The notes beneath the pieces are model-generated. The model saw only the letters and a program-made list of their open reading frames with translations. It did no database searches and had not been told where the DNA came from. The translations under genes and the position numbers were made by a program. DNA of 64,000 bases from a virus: positions 1 to 64,000 of IMG/VR virus record IMGVR_UViG_3300042464_001105. One strand, given 5' to 3'. Positions 27,418-34,331 of this stretch are shown here, in pieces (positions within the stretch are counted from its first letter, which is position 1; each line of letters starts with the position of its first letter).

Positions 27418-27442
27418 GATAACACACATGAGCCATGCGGTT
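27418..27442 (-). promoter_or_regulatory. Accessory-cluster element, copy A
   Basis: This 25-mer is identical to 27904-27928. Read leftward its core is CGCATG, GCT, CATGTGTG, then TTATC. The CATG-N3-CATG centre has dyad symmetry (CGCATG against CATGTG). It ends 39 bp before the start at 27378. Confidence 0.65.
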
Positions 27443-27663
27443 TGAACCGAAGCAACTCAAATCCAGAAGGTTTTCCCAGTCTTTTGGAATGTTTTTTTGA
27501 ATGCCCAACGGTGCACAACGTTGGCGCATGTCGCGTCGTTTTCGAAGTCGCATTGTTGGGCGTGGCGAGCCAGCAGGATGCGACGGTGGGCGAGTGTGTC
27601 GACCAAGCGAGAAAACGCCGCGCATCCGTACGCGGCGTTCTAGGGATATTGCTTGTGCGCTGT

Positions 27664-27861
27664 TTAAAGGATCGAACCGAGTCGGCTCTTCTTCATCGCT
27701 TCGAGTGCTTCGCAGGCGTAAAGGTGTTCGACGAGCAAAGGGCATGCGGACTCTTGTTGTGCTGCGTCGGCGATCTCGAGGGCGTCTGCCAAGGTTCGCA
27801 ATCCCTCGATCTCTCGAAGAGCGGCGTCGGTTGCTTTGTGTTCGTTGCTGTTCTTGGCCAT
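27664..27861 (-). CDS. Small helical protein, 65 aa
   Basis: Starts at ATG 27861 after CGGAGACAG. A charged N-terminus is followed by a helical, Ala/Glu/Leu-rich body (LREIEGLRTLADALEIADAAQQ) with two cysteines. There is no known motif. It has its own control element 42 bp upstream and belongs to the leftward phage accessory cluster. Function unknown. Confidence 0.65.
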   Translation of the reverse strand: MAKNSNEHKATDAALREIEGLRTLADALEIADAAQQESACPLLVEHLYACEALEAMKKSRLGSIL

Positions 27862-27903
27862 GGTTCTGTCTCCGTTGTGGGAAAGGGTTTGAATCGTTTA
27901 TGC

Positions 27904-27945
27904 GATAACACACATGAGCCATGCGGTTCAAAACACATCAAGCGC
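27904..27945 (-). promoter_or_regulatory. Accessory-cluster element, copy B
   Basis: Bases 27904-27928 are identical to copy A over 25 bp. Further upstream, read leftward, the GCGCTTGATGT segment is shared with copy D. It ends 42 bp before the start at 27861. Confidence 0.65.
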
Positions 27946-28155
27946 AGTATGCGAGTAAATGGAAAAGATTCTGCAGCTTTCTTCCGGTGCCGACACAAAG
28001 CACAAAACGCGACGTGTGGCGTTCAAAAAAAGCTTGGGTCGCCATTAGTTACTTACCCCAAGGATGCGACTGCTGGCGGACGTTACGATCGAGAATGCCA
28101 GAACAACGAACTACGTCGAGCGATTCTGCTCGGCGTAGTTCGTGGATCTCGTTTC

Positions 28156-29016
28156 TTAGGCAGCCGTGTCGTATTTCTTGGCCAAGTCCAAAAGTTTCGT
28201 TTTGATCGTCTTCCAATCTGGGGTTTGGTCCCCGTTGGTGATCTCGCCGAAGGTCTTCTTTCGAAGGTCGCCCTTGTACCAACCCTTGGTCCATCCGAGC
28301 CGGTAGAACAGTCGGTTCAATTCCGTTTCGCCGAGGCCGGCATCGGGGCGATCCCAGCAGCTCTTGGTTCCTTCTTTCTTGGCGTAATCCCAATCGGGGC
28401 ATCGTTTGGAGTTGAGGGCGAGTTCGACCAAACCCAAAACCATCATCAGGTATCCAATCACCTTGGTTTTGTTCAGCGTGCCGGCGAAAGCTCTGAACTC
28501 GATTCGGTTCTTGCCTTGTCGAAGGTGGGTCAAATTCAAAAGATGGTAGCGGTCCGATTCGCATTGGCTCTTCGCGGTGTCTTTGTCGCCGTAGTGTTTG
28601 ATCTTCTTGGTGTATACCGCGTGTTCGCGTCGTCGCGATCCGGTCGAGGCGAAGATCGCTCGTTCGTGGTTGCCGACCAAGGAAATCAATCTTGCCAGGG
28701 CGGCGGCGTCTCCGTTGAAGGTCAGGGTTATGTGAAGTCCGCAGCTTGCGTTGACCCGTGCGTCGCGAGTATTTATCGCGTCGATCGCGTTCTCAACCTC
28801 TTTCATTCCTGCGTATCCGACAAGTTTTGGGCTTACAAACTCGCAGCCTTTGCGGCTCATGTTTTCCGGTTTGATACTCGCGTCGCGTTCTGCTTTCCAT
28901 CCGGTTGGAAGCCAGGGTACTTGGTAACCGCCGTGGTAGGGGCCGATCGGTGTATTGTCGGTACCGGGGAGGGTGGTTTCGAATTCAATTCCGAAGGTGA
29001 TCTCGTTTGCGTTCAT
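28156..29016 (-). CDS. Amidoligase-family enzyme
   Basis: Starts at ATG 29016 after AAGGAAC; the frame continues upstream to 29307, but through the promoter region (286 aa from 29016). ITFGIEFETTLPG at the N-terminus, NASCGLHITLTF near residue 95 and a later RIEFRAFAGTLN are the hallmarks of the putative amidoligase family (PF12224, glutamine-synthetase/GCS-like fold): acidic metal ligands in GIEFE, the CGLH segment, and the ExR pair. These enzymes are predicted to join amino groups to carboxylates with ATP. The substrate is unknown. It is the first and largest gene of the leftward cluster. Confidence 0.85.
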   Translation of the reverse strand: MNANEITFGIEFETTLPGTDNTPIGPYHGGYQVPWLPTGWKAERDASIKPENMSRKGCEFVSPKLVGYAGMKEVENAIDAINTRDARVNASCGLHITLTFNGDAAALARLISLVGNHERAIFASTGSRRREHAVYTKKIKHYGDKDTAKSQCESDRYHLLNLTHLRQGKNRIEFRAFAGTLNKTKVIGYLMMVLGLVELALNSKRCPDWDYAKKEGTKSCWDRPDAGLGETELNRLFYRLGWTKGWYKGDLRKKTFGEITNGDQTPDWKTIKTKLLDLAKKYDTAA

Positions 29017-29070
29017 CGTTCTGTTCCTTTGTGGTTCAAGGTGTGTTTTGCGTCGCGCTTTCCGCGTCGC

Positions 29071-29111
29071 GATGACACAATGGAGCCATGCGTTTCGAGG
29101 ATCATCCAGCC
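29071..29111 (-). promoter_or_regulatory. Accessory-cluster element, copy C
   Basis: Read leftward: GGCTGGATGAT, then ACGCATGGCTCCATTGTG, then TCATCGC. It keeps the GCATGGCTC and TGTG parts of copies A and B and lies 54 bp upstream of the amidoligase start, the farthest spacing in the set. Confidence 0.5.
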
Positions 29112-29290
29112 GCTTCCTGCATGTTTTTTCAGTAATTGTGCATGTTTTCTGAGAGGCAACCGGTGCCCCAACATTACGCCACGGTGGCGTCCAAACATGC
29201 ATCGCATAACAAGGCGAACATGCAAACAAAACGCGACTGTGGCGAACGTGTCGCAACCAGTGGCAATTCAACGGATCATGGAGGAATGGG

Positions 29291-29497
29291 ATGAGTGAAG
29301 GCAACAACCAGGTCGACCCAACGCGACTTTCGATCGAGCAGGCAGGAAAGCTACTTTCAGCTGCTTATCGAGAGCGAATAGAGGTCGCAAAGATTCAGGA
29401 AGACATCGACGCCGGCGCACCGACCAATGCCGACGGAACGATCAACCTCGTGCACTACAGCGCATGGCAAGCAGAGGAGATGGGACATGGCGAATAG
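29291..29497 (+). CDS. Small hypothetical protein, 68 aa
   Basis: ATG 29291 follows GGAGGAATGGG, a strong ribosome site. The protein is helical and charged, without a known motif (LSIEQAGKLLSAAYRERIEVAKIQEDIDAG). It is rightward, divergent from the amidoligase, and is followed by the leftward PIN gene 10 bp after its stop. Function unknown. Confidence 0.65.
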   Translation: MSEGNNQVDPTRLSIEQAGKLLSAAYRERIEVAKIQEDIDAGAPTNADGTINLVHYSAWQAEEMGHGE

Positions 29498-29507
29498 AAT
29501 CGCGACG

Positions 29508-29945
29508 CTAAGAGATTGGAAGAGTCCAGTCTTGGACAGTCAATCCAGGAATTCGCTCATAATCAACTGTATTTCGTGTTATGACAGTCATGTGCTGACT
29601 GATCGCAATCGATGCAATCCGCAGATCCATGGTTGCGACTCGAATTCTATTACGCTTAAAGTCCTCGAATACCTCGGATGCCGCGAGGTTGAACGGAAGA
29701 ACCTGCGAGCAAGAGAAGTCCTTCAAAACTTGTTCGAGTCGAGCATACCCAGTGACAATCTTTTGAGGGCTATTCGACTGTTTAACATACTTTGTCCAAC
29801 CTGCAACAATCTCGTGAAAAGAGACGATGGTTGTGTACACGTTCGAATCACTAACTACTGCAATTCTTTTGAGAACGTTAGTGCAGTCTTCGCCCCTGTG
29901 GCCTTGCAAGATGCCAAGGTGATCCGTGTAGAGAATAAACATCAA
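29508..29945 (-). CDS. PIN-domain ribonuclease (VapC-like toxin)
   Basis: 145 aa. ILYTDHLGIL at the N-terminus supplies the first acidic residue of a PIN domain; SFHEIVAGW gives the conserved E near 65; the C-terminus has VATMDLRIASIAISQHMTVITRNTVDYERI, the usual D...T.N..DF-type ending. PIN toxins cleave RNA and are neutralised by a partner antitoxin. The 104-aa frame upstream ends 3 bp before this gene, a typical antitoxin-toxin order. The pair runs against the surrounding rightward phage genes, so it is an independent moron. Confidence 0.85.
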   Translation of the reverse strand: MMFILYTDHLGILQGHRGEDCTNVLKRIAVVSDSNVYTTIVSFHEIVAGWTKYVKQSNSPQKIVTGYARLEQVLKDFSCSQVLPFNLAASEVFEDFKRNRIRVATMDLRIASIAISQHMTVITRNTVDYERIPGLTVQDWTLPIS

Positions 29946-29947
29946 CC

Positions 29948-30154
29948 TTACTCGTCATTCAGAATATCGGTTTGCCGCTCTTCACGCCCCAACCGGAGAA
30001 TCTCTGCAAAATCGGGGTCATCTTTGAACGAACCTTCGATTTTGGCGATCCACCCTGGTTTCTTCGCAGCGAGATCGATTTTGCTTGATTGCGAAAGCTT
30101 AAGAAGAGTTACTTCCTTTTCCAATTGCTCAAGTCGTTCTTCAACCGTGGCCAT
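29948..30154 (-). CDS. Probable antitoxin of the PIN toxin
   Basis: The best start is ATG 30154, six bases after GGAG; the frame opens at 30262. The 68-aa product begins with a leucine-heptad helix (VEERLEQLEKEVTLLKL), then WIAKIEGSFKDDPDFAEILRLGRE, a tail type seen in small antitoxins paired with PIN toxins. No DNA-binding fold is obvious, so the coiled coil may give dimerisation. It lies 3 bp upstream of the toxin. Confidence 0.75.
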   Translation of the reverse strand: MATVEERLEQLEKEVTLLKLSQSSKIDLAAKKPGWIAKIEGSFKDDPDFAEILRLGREERQTDILNDE

Positions 30155-30231
30155 ATACATCTCCAAGGAATCCAACAAGACACGACGTTCTATTGTACCT
30201 TGTAGTTCATCCAAAGGGAAAGGCCGAAAAG

Positions 30232-32499
30232 ATGCGATCTGATCCAAGGAAACTAAAGCCAAGCGAGCTATGCCGACTGCTCAATTCAACACCGCTGGGT
30301 GAGGTGATCAGCGAGCGACAACTGTATCGGCATCGTCAGCGCGCCGGCGCACGCATTGGTGATAACAAGACCGTTGATTTGCTTCGCTATTGTGCTTGGA
30401 TGCATCGCGTACGACACACGCCTCGGGCGACAAGCGGTGTTGATCCATACGATGCGATGAAAGAGCGAGCGCGTGCACGCAATGCAGCACTGGCACTCGC
30501 TGGTCGCGACATTGGTGAACTGCCGGAGGTCGACAACGTTGATCGCAAAGATCGCGCAGCGCGTGACTTCCGCTATTTCTGTGAAACGTATTTCCCATTG
30601 ACGTTTCATCTTGCGTGGTCGCCGGACCACATCAAGGTCATGGATAAGATTGAGCAAGCCGTTGTCCATGGGGGATTGTTTGCGCTAGCGATGGCGCGGG
30701 GTAGTGGGAAAAGTTCGATCGCCGAGGTTGCCTGCATCTGGGCAGTTCTATATGGGCATCGCAACTTCGTTTGTTTGATCGGCAGCGATGAAGGCCATGC
30801 GTGTGACATGCTCGACTCGATCAAAACAGAACTCGACAGCAACGAGTTGCTCTTGGCCGATTTCCCCGAAGTTATCTTTCCTATTCAAGCCCTCGATGGG
30901 ATATCGAATCGAGCTAATGGGCAGCTTTATAAAGGCAAGCGAACGCAGATCGGATGGACCGCAAAGGAGGTAGTGCTACCAACGATTGATGGCAGCAGTG
31001 CCAGCGGTGCGATTATCAAAGTGGCTGGCCTGACCGGTCGTATCCGAGGTATGAAGTTCAAACGCCCTGATGGCAGAACGGTGCGTCCAAGTTTAGTCGT
31101 GCTCGATGACCCCCAGACCGACGAGAGTGCTCGTTCGCTATCGCAATGCGCGAATCGCGAAAGCATTCTCGCCGGCGCAGTCCTTGGCTTAGCAGGACCG
31201 GGCAAAAAGATCTCTGGCATCATGCCCTGTACCGTCATTCGCCCGAGCGACATGGCCGACAATATCCTCGATCGCAATCGCCATCCCGAATGGAATGGCG
31301 AACGAACCAAGATGGTTTATGCGTTCCCTAAGAATGAAACGCTGTGGGAGCGCTATGCCGAGATCCGTGCCGAAGGAATGCGTAACGGCGATGGTGGCGA
31401 ATCGGCCACCGAGTTCTATCGTCAGAACCAAGCCGCGATGGATGAGGGTGCTGTTGTCGCTTGGCAAGAGCGATTCAACTACGACGAACTCTCCGCGATC
31501 CAGCACGCAATGAATCTCAAGTTGCAGGACGAGGCCGCATTCTTTGCCGAGTATCAAAATCAGCCTCTGCCGGCGGAAACGATTGTCGATGGGATGCTCA
31601 AGCCCGAGGAGGTCGCAAGCAAGGTTAATCGTATGGATCGCGGGTTATTATCGATTGGAGCAAACCAACTCACCGCCTTCATCGACGTTCAGCAGAAGCT
31701 TTTATTTTATGCGGTCACCGCCTGGGAGGATAATTTCACGGGCTACATTGTCGACTATGGCTGTTACCCCGATCAACAGCGTCCCTACTTCACGCTGCGC
31801 GAGGCTCGCCAGACGCTGAGCTCCGAAGCGACTGGAACCGGACTCGAGGGTTCGATCTATGCCGGCCTCGAATCGCTGACATCGAAATTGCTCGATCGTG
31901 AGTGGCAGCGCGACGATGGTGCAGCGATGCGCATCGGTCGCTGTTTGATCGACGCTAACTGGGGCCAATCGACGGATGTCGTCTACCAGTTCTGCCGGCA
32001 GTCCAAGCACGCCGCTGTGATCATGCCCAGCCACGGTCGGTTCGTCGGCGCTTCAAGTTTGCCGTTCAGCGAGTATCGTCGCCGACCAGGTGATCGCGTA
32101 GGACTCAACTGGCGCATCCCAAACGTTAGCGGGAAGCGGGCGATTCGCCACGTGGTATACGACACCAATTGGTGGAAGTCGTTTGTCAACGCTCGCCTTC
32201 GAGTGAACATGGGAGATCGTGGTTGTCTATCGCTCTTCGGTAGCAACTCCGAAACGCATCGCATGCTCGCCGAGCATCTAACTTCGGAGTACTTCATCAA
32301 GACCGAGGCTCGCGGCCGAAGCGTTGACGAATGGAAGCAGCGACCTGAGCAGCCAGACAACCACTGGTTCGACTGTTTGGTTGGCTCAGCGGTTGCGGCT
32401 TCGATGCAAGGAGCAATTTTATTTGGAACCGAAGCAACACTCGATATTTCCCGAAAACGCATGAGTTTTAAAGAGCTTCAGCAGACCCGACGCAAATAA
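30232..32499 (+). CDS. Terminase large subunit
   Basis: Starts at ATG 30232 (755 aa) after an AAAGGG/AAAGG purine run. The N-terminal 45 residues look like a helix-turn-helix (LKPSELCRLLNSTPLGEVISERQLYRH), a type usually found in small subunits. Walker A is ARGSGKSS near 158 and Walker B LVVLDDPQ near 289. The nuclease half has acidic residues at AFIDVQQ (about 483), LIDANWG (about 572) and HWFDC (about 711). The size and pattern suit the GpA-like class. It cuts and pumps DNA into the prohead. No separate small subunit was found. It heads the morphogenesis operon. Confidence 0.9.
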   Translation: MRSDPRKLKPSELCRLLNSTPLGEVISERQLYRHRQRAGARIGDNKTVDLLRYCAWMHRVRHTPRATSGVDPYDAMKERARARNAALALAGRDIGELPEVDNVDRKDRAARDFRYFCETYFPLTFHLAWSPDHIKVMDKIEQAVVHGGLFALAMARGSGKSSIAEVACIWAVLYGHRNFVCLIGSDEGHACDMLDSIKTELDSNELLLADFPEVIFPIQALDGISNRANGQLYKGKRTQIGWTAKEVVLPTIDGSSASGAIIKVAGLTGRIRGMKFKRPDGRTVRPSLVVLDDPQTDESARSLSQCANRESILAGAVLGLAGPGKKISGIMPCTVIRPSDMADNILDRNRHPEWNGERTKMVYAFPKNETLWERYAEIRAEGMRNGDGGESATEFYRQNQAAMDEGAVVAWQERFNYDELSAIQHAMNLKLQDEAAFFAEYQNQPLPAETIVDGMLKPEEVASKVNRMDRGLLSIGANQLTAFIDVQQKLLFYAVTAWEDNFTGYIVDYGCYPDQQRPYFTLREARQTLSSEATGTGLEGSIYAGLESLTSKLLDREWQRDDGAAMRIGRCLIDANWGQSTDVVYQFCRQSKHAAVIMPSHGRFVGASSLPFSEYRRRPGDRVGLNWRIPNVSGKRAIRHVVYDTNWWKSFVNARLRVNMGDRGCLSLFGSNSETHRMLAEHLTSEYFIKTEARGRSVDEWKQRPEQPDNHWFDCLVGSAVAASMQGAILFGTEATLDISRKRMSFKELQQTRRK

Positions 32500-32503
32500 T
32501 TTT

Positions 32504-32548
32504 TGGGACGTCGTTCGGACAAATTGCATAGTTAGTACTGGAAGAGGC
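32504..32548 (+). promoter_or_regulatory. Repeated control element, copy 2
   Basis: Matches 14458-14500 with the core CAAATTGCATAG, one variable base, and TAGTACTGGA. It sits in the gap between the terminase and the next gene and ends about 37 bp before its start. This is the expected place for a late promoter recognised by the phage sigma factor. Confidence 0.6.
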
Positions 32549-32584
32549 AATCGAGTTTCTTTTTCACTCGAAGAGGGTTTCCAG

Positions 32585-32782
32585 ATGTTAGATAACTTGC
32601 AAGACGCGATTCGCGACAATGCCAAGGCACCCGCCAAGGCGTCAGGTGATGCTGGCAGTGTTGAGCAACATAACCTCAAGGATCAAATTGAAGCGGACAA
32701 ATACCTCGCCTCCAAGCGAGCGACCCAAACTAAGAATCGTGGATTGCGATTTAACAAGATCGTGCCACCTGGCGCGGACTAA
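32585..32782 (+). CDS. Small protein between terminase and portal
   Basis: 65 aa, highly charged and alanine-rich, no cysteines, no membrane segment. ATG 32585 follows AAGAGGG. Small proteins at this place are often head-tail joining (gpW-like) or scaffold-type factors, but the sequence shows no clear match, so this is position only. First gene after control element copy 2. Confidence 0.6.
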   Translation: MLDNLQDAIRDNAKAPAKASGDAGSVEQHNLKDQIEADKYLASKRATQTKNRGLRFNKIVPPGAD

Positions 32783-32837
32783 CTAAGCATCTTCGGAAAT
32801 AGGCTGTCGGAACAGCGACACTCAAGGAAAGACACGG

Positions 32838-34331
32838 ATGTTCCCATACTTGTCAGGGATCTTTAGCAAAAGACCTCGTCGGACAGTCCGTCCGTCGCGG
32901 GGTGGAAGCTTGTTCCGACAGCCTTTCTCATTCAAACCGCGTGTTGATGCTCGTTATGACGCAGCGGTTACCAACGATGACAATCGAAGACATTGGTCGG
33001 CCGCTGATGGTTTGTCTGCAAAAACTGCGAACGGGGCCAGCATCCGCCGGACCTTACGCAACCGAGCACGTTATGAAATTGCCAACAACAGCTACGCACG
33101 TGGCATTTCGCTGACGTTGGCCAATGACATTGTGGGTACCGGTCCTCGTCTACAAATGCTTACCGATGATCCCATTGCCAATCGCACCATCGAAATGGAG
33201 TTCAGTCGCTGGTCCAATGCGGTCGGTCTCGCTGAGAAACTAAGAACGATGAAGTTGGCCTGCTGTGGCGATGGGGAAGCCTTCGGCATTATGACCAGCA
33301 ACCCAAGCGTCCAAACACCGGTTCAATTGGACTTGATGCTTGTCGAAGCAGACCAAGTGACCACTCCATTCGGTGTGAATGGTTTGTCCAACTACATCGA
33401 TGGTATTCAATTCGACTCCTTCGGGAATCCTGTCTATTACCACGTACTCAAGTCGCATCCAGGTGACACCGGATCTGCGTGGGGTGAATTCGATATCGTT
33501 GCAACCAGTGCGATGTTGCATTTGTTTCGTGTGGATCGGCCTGGCCAAGTACGTGGCATCCCAGAGATCACACCGGCGCTTCCGTTGTTCGCACAACTTC
33601 GGCGATTCACGCTCGCGGTGATTTCTGCCGCCGAAACCGCAGCTGACTTTGCTGGGATTTTGTACACCGACTCCCCCGCAAATGGTGAAGCCGATGCAGC
33701 CGAACCATTTGAACCGATCGAACTAGAGAAGCGAACTCTGGTAACGATGCCTGGCGGATGGAAGATGAGCCAAATTCACGCCGAGCAGCCAACGACCTCG
33801 TATGCGGAATTCAAACATGAAATCCTCAATGAGATCGCGCGCTGCCTCAACATGCCGTTCAATGTCGCAGCTGGGAATTCTTCGGGCTACAATTATGCGA
33901 GTGGGCGACTCGATCACCAAACCTACTTCAAATCCATCCGTGTCGATCAGTCGAATATGGCACGTGTGGTGCTCGATCGCATTCTATCAGCGTGGCTCAG
34001 CGAAGCCATTCTCATTGAAGGCTTACTGCCTCAATCTGTTCGAACAACAGACTTCGACGCCTCGCATCAATGGTTCTTCGATGGACATGAGCATGTCGAT
34101 CCATTGAAAGAGGCAAACGCCCAAGCAACACGTCTTTCCAATCATACCACGACTCTGGCATACGAGTATGCGCGACAAGGTCGTGATTGGGAAGATGCCC
34201 TCTTTCAACGAGCCAAGGAATTGGCATTGATGTCTGAGCTTGGCCTTGCATTACCTGGCGCACCGGTGCCTGTACTTACCCCCGATGTCAACGAGGAGTC
34301 TCTCAGTGACCCAGCTGCTAACGATGAATAG
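32838..34331 (+). CDS. Portal protein (lambda family)
   Basis: 497 aa from ATG 32838. The N-terminal region (RRTLRNRARYEIANNSYARG, then NDIVGTGPRLQ) and the body (VEADQVTTPFG, IDGIQFDSFGNPVYYHV, FRVDRPGQVRGIPEITPAL) match lambda-family portal proteins. The long C-terminal helix region (EILNEIARCLNMPFNVAAG) is also typical. Twelve copies form the ring for DNA entry at the capsid vertex. The following gene overlaps its 3' end. Confidence 0.92.
   Translation: MFPYLSGIFSKRPRRTVRPSRGGSLFRQPFSFKPRVDARYDAAVTNDDNRRHWSAADGLSAKTANGASIRRTLRNRARYEIANNSYARGISLTLANDIVGTGPRLQMLTDDPIANRTIEMEFSRWSNAVGLAEKLRTMKLACCGDGEAFGIMTSNPSVQTPVQLDLMLVEADQVTTPFGVNGLSNYIDGIQFDSFGNPVYYHVLKSHPGDTGSAWGEFDIVATSAMLHLFRVDRPGQVRGIPEITPALPLFAQLRRFTLAVISAAETAADFAGILYTDSPANGEADAAEPFEPIELEKRTLVTMPGGWKMSQIHAEQPTTSYAEFKHEILNEIARCLNMPFNVAAGNSSGYNYASGRLDHQTYFKSIRVDQSNMARVVLDRILSAWLSEAILIEGLLPQSVRTTDFDASHQWFFDGHEHVDPLKEANAQATRLSNHTTTLAYEYARQGRDWEDALFQRAKELALMSELGLALPGAPVPVLTPDVNEESLSDPAANDE

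Noticed and set aside
24709-29298. Rightward 1529-codon open frame
   Set aside because: It lies antisense to eight well-supported leftward genes with their own ribosome sites (amidoligase, DUF4314, HARE-HTH and others). Its translation has no domain pattern, so it is a shadow frame.
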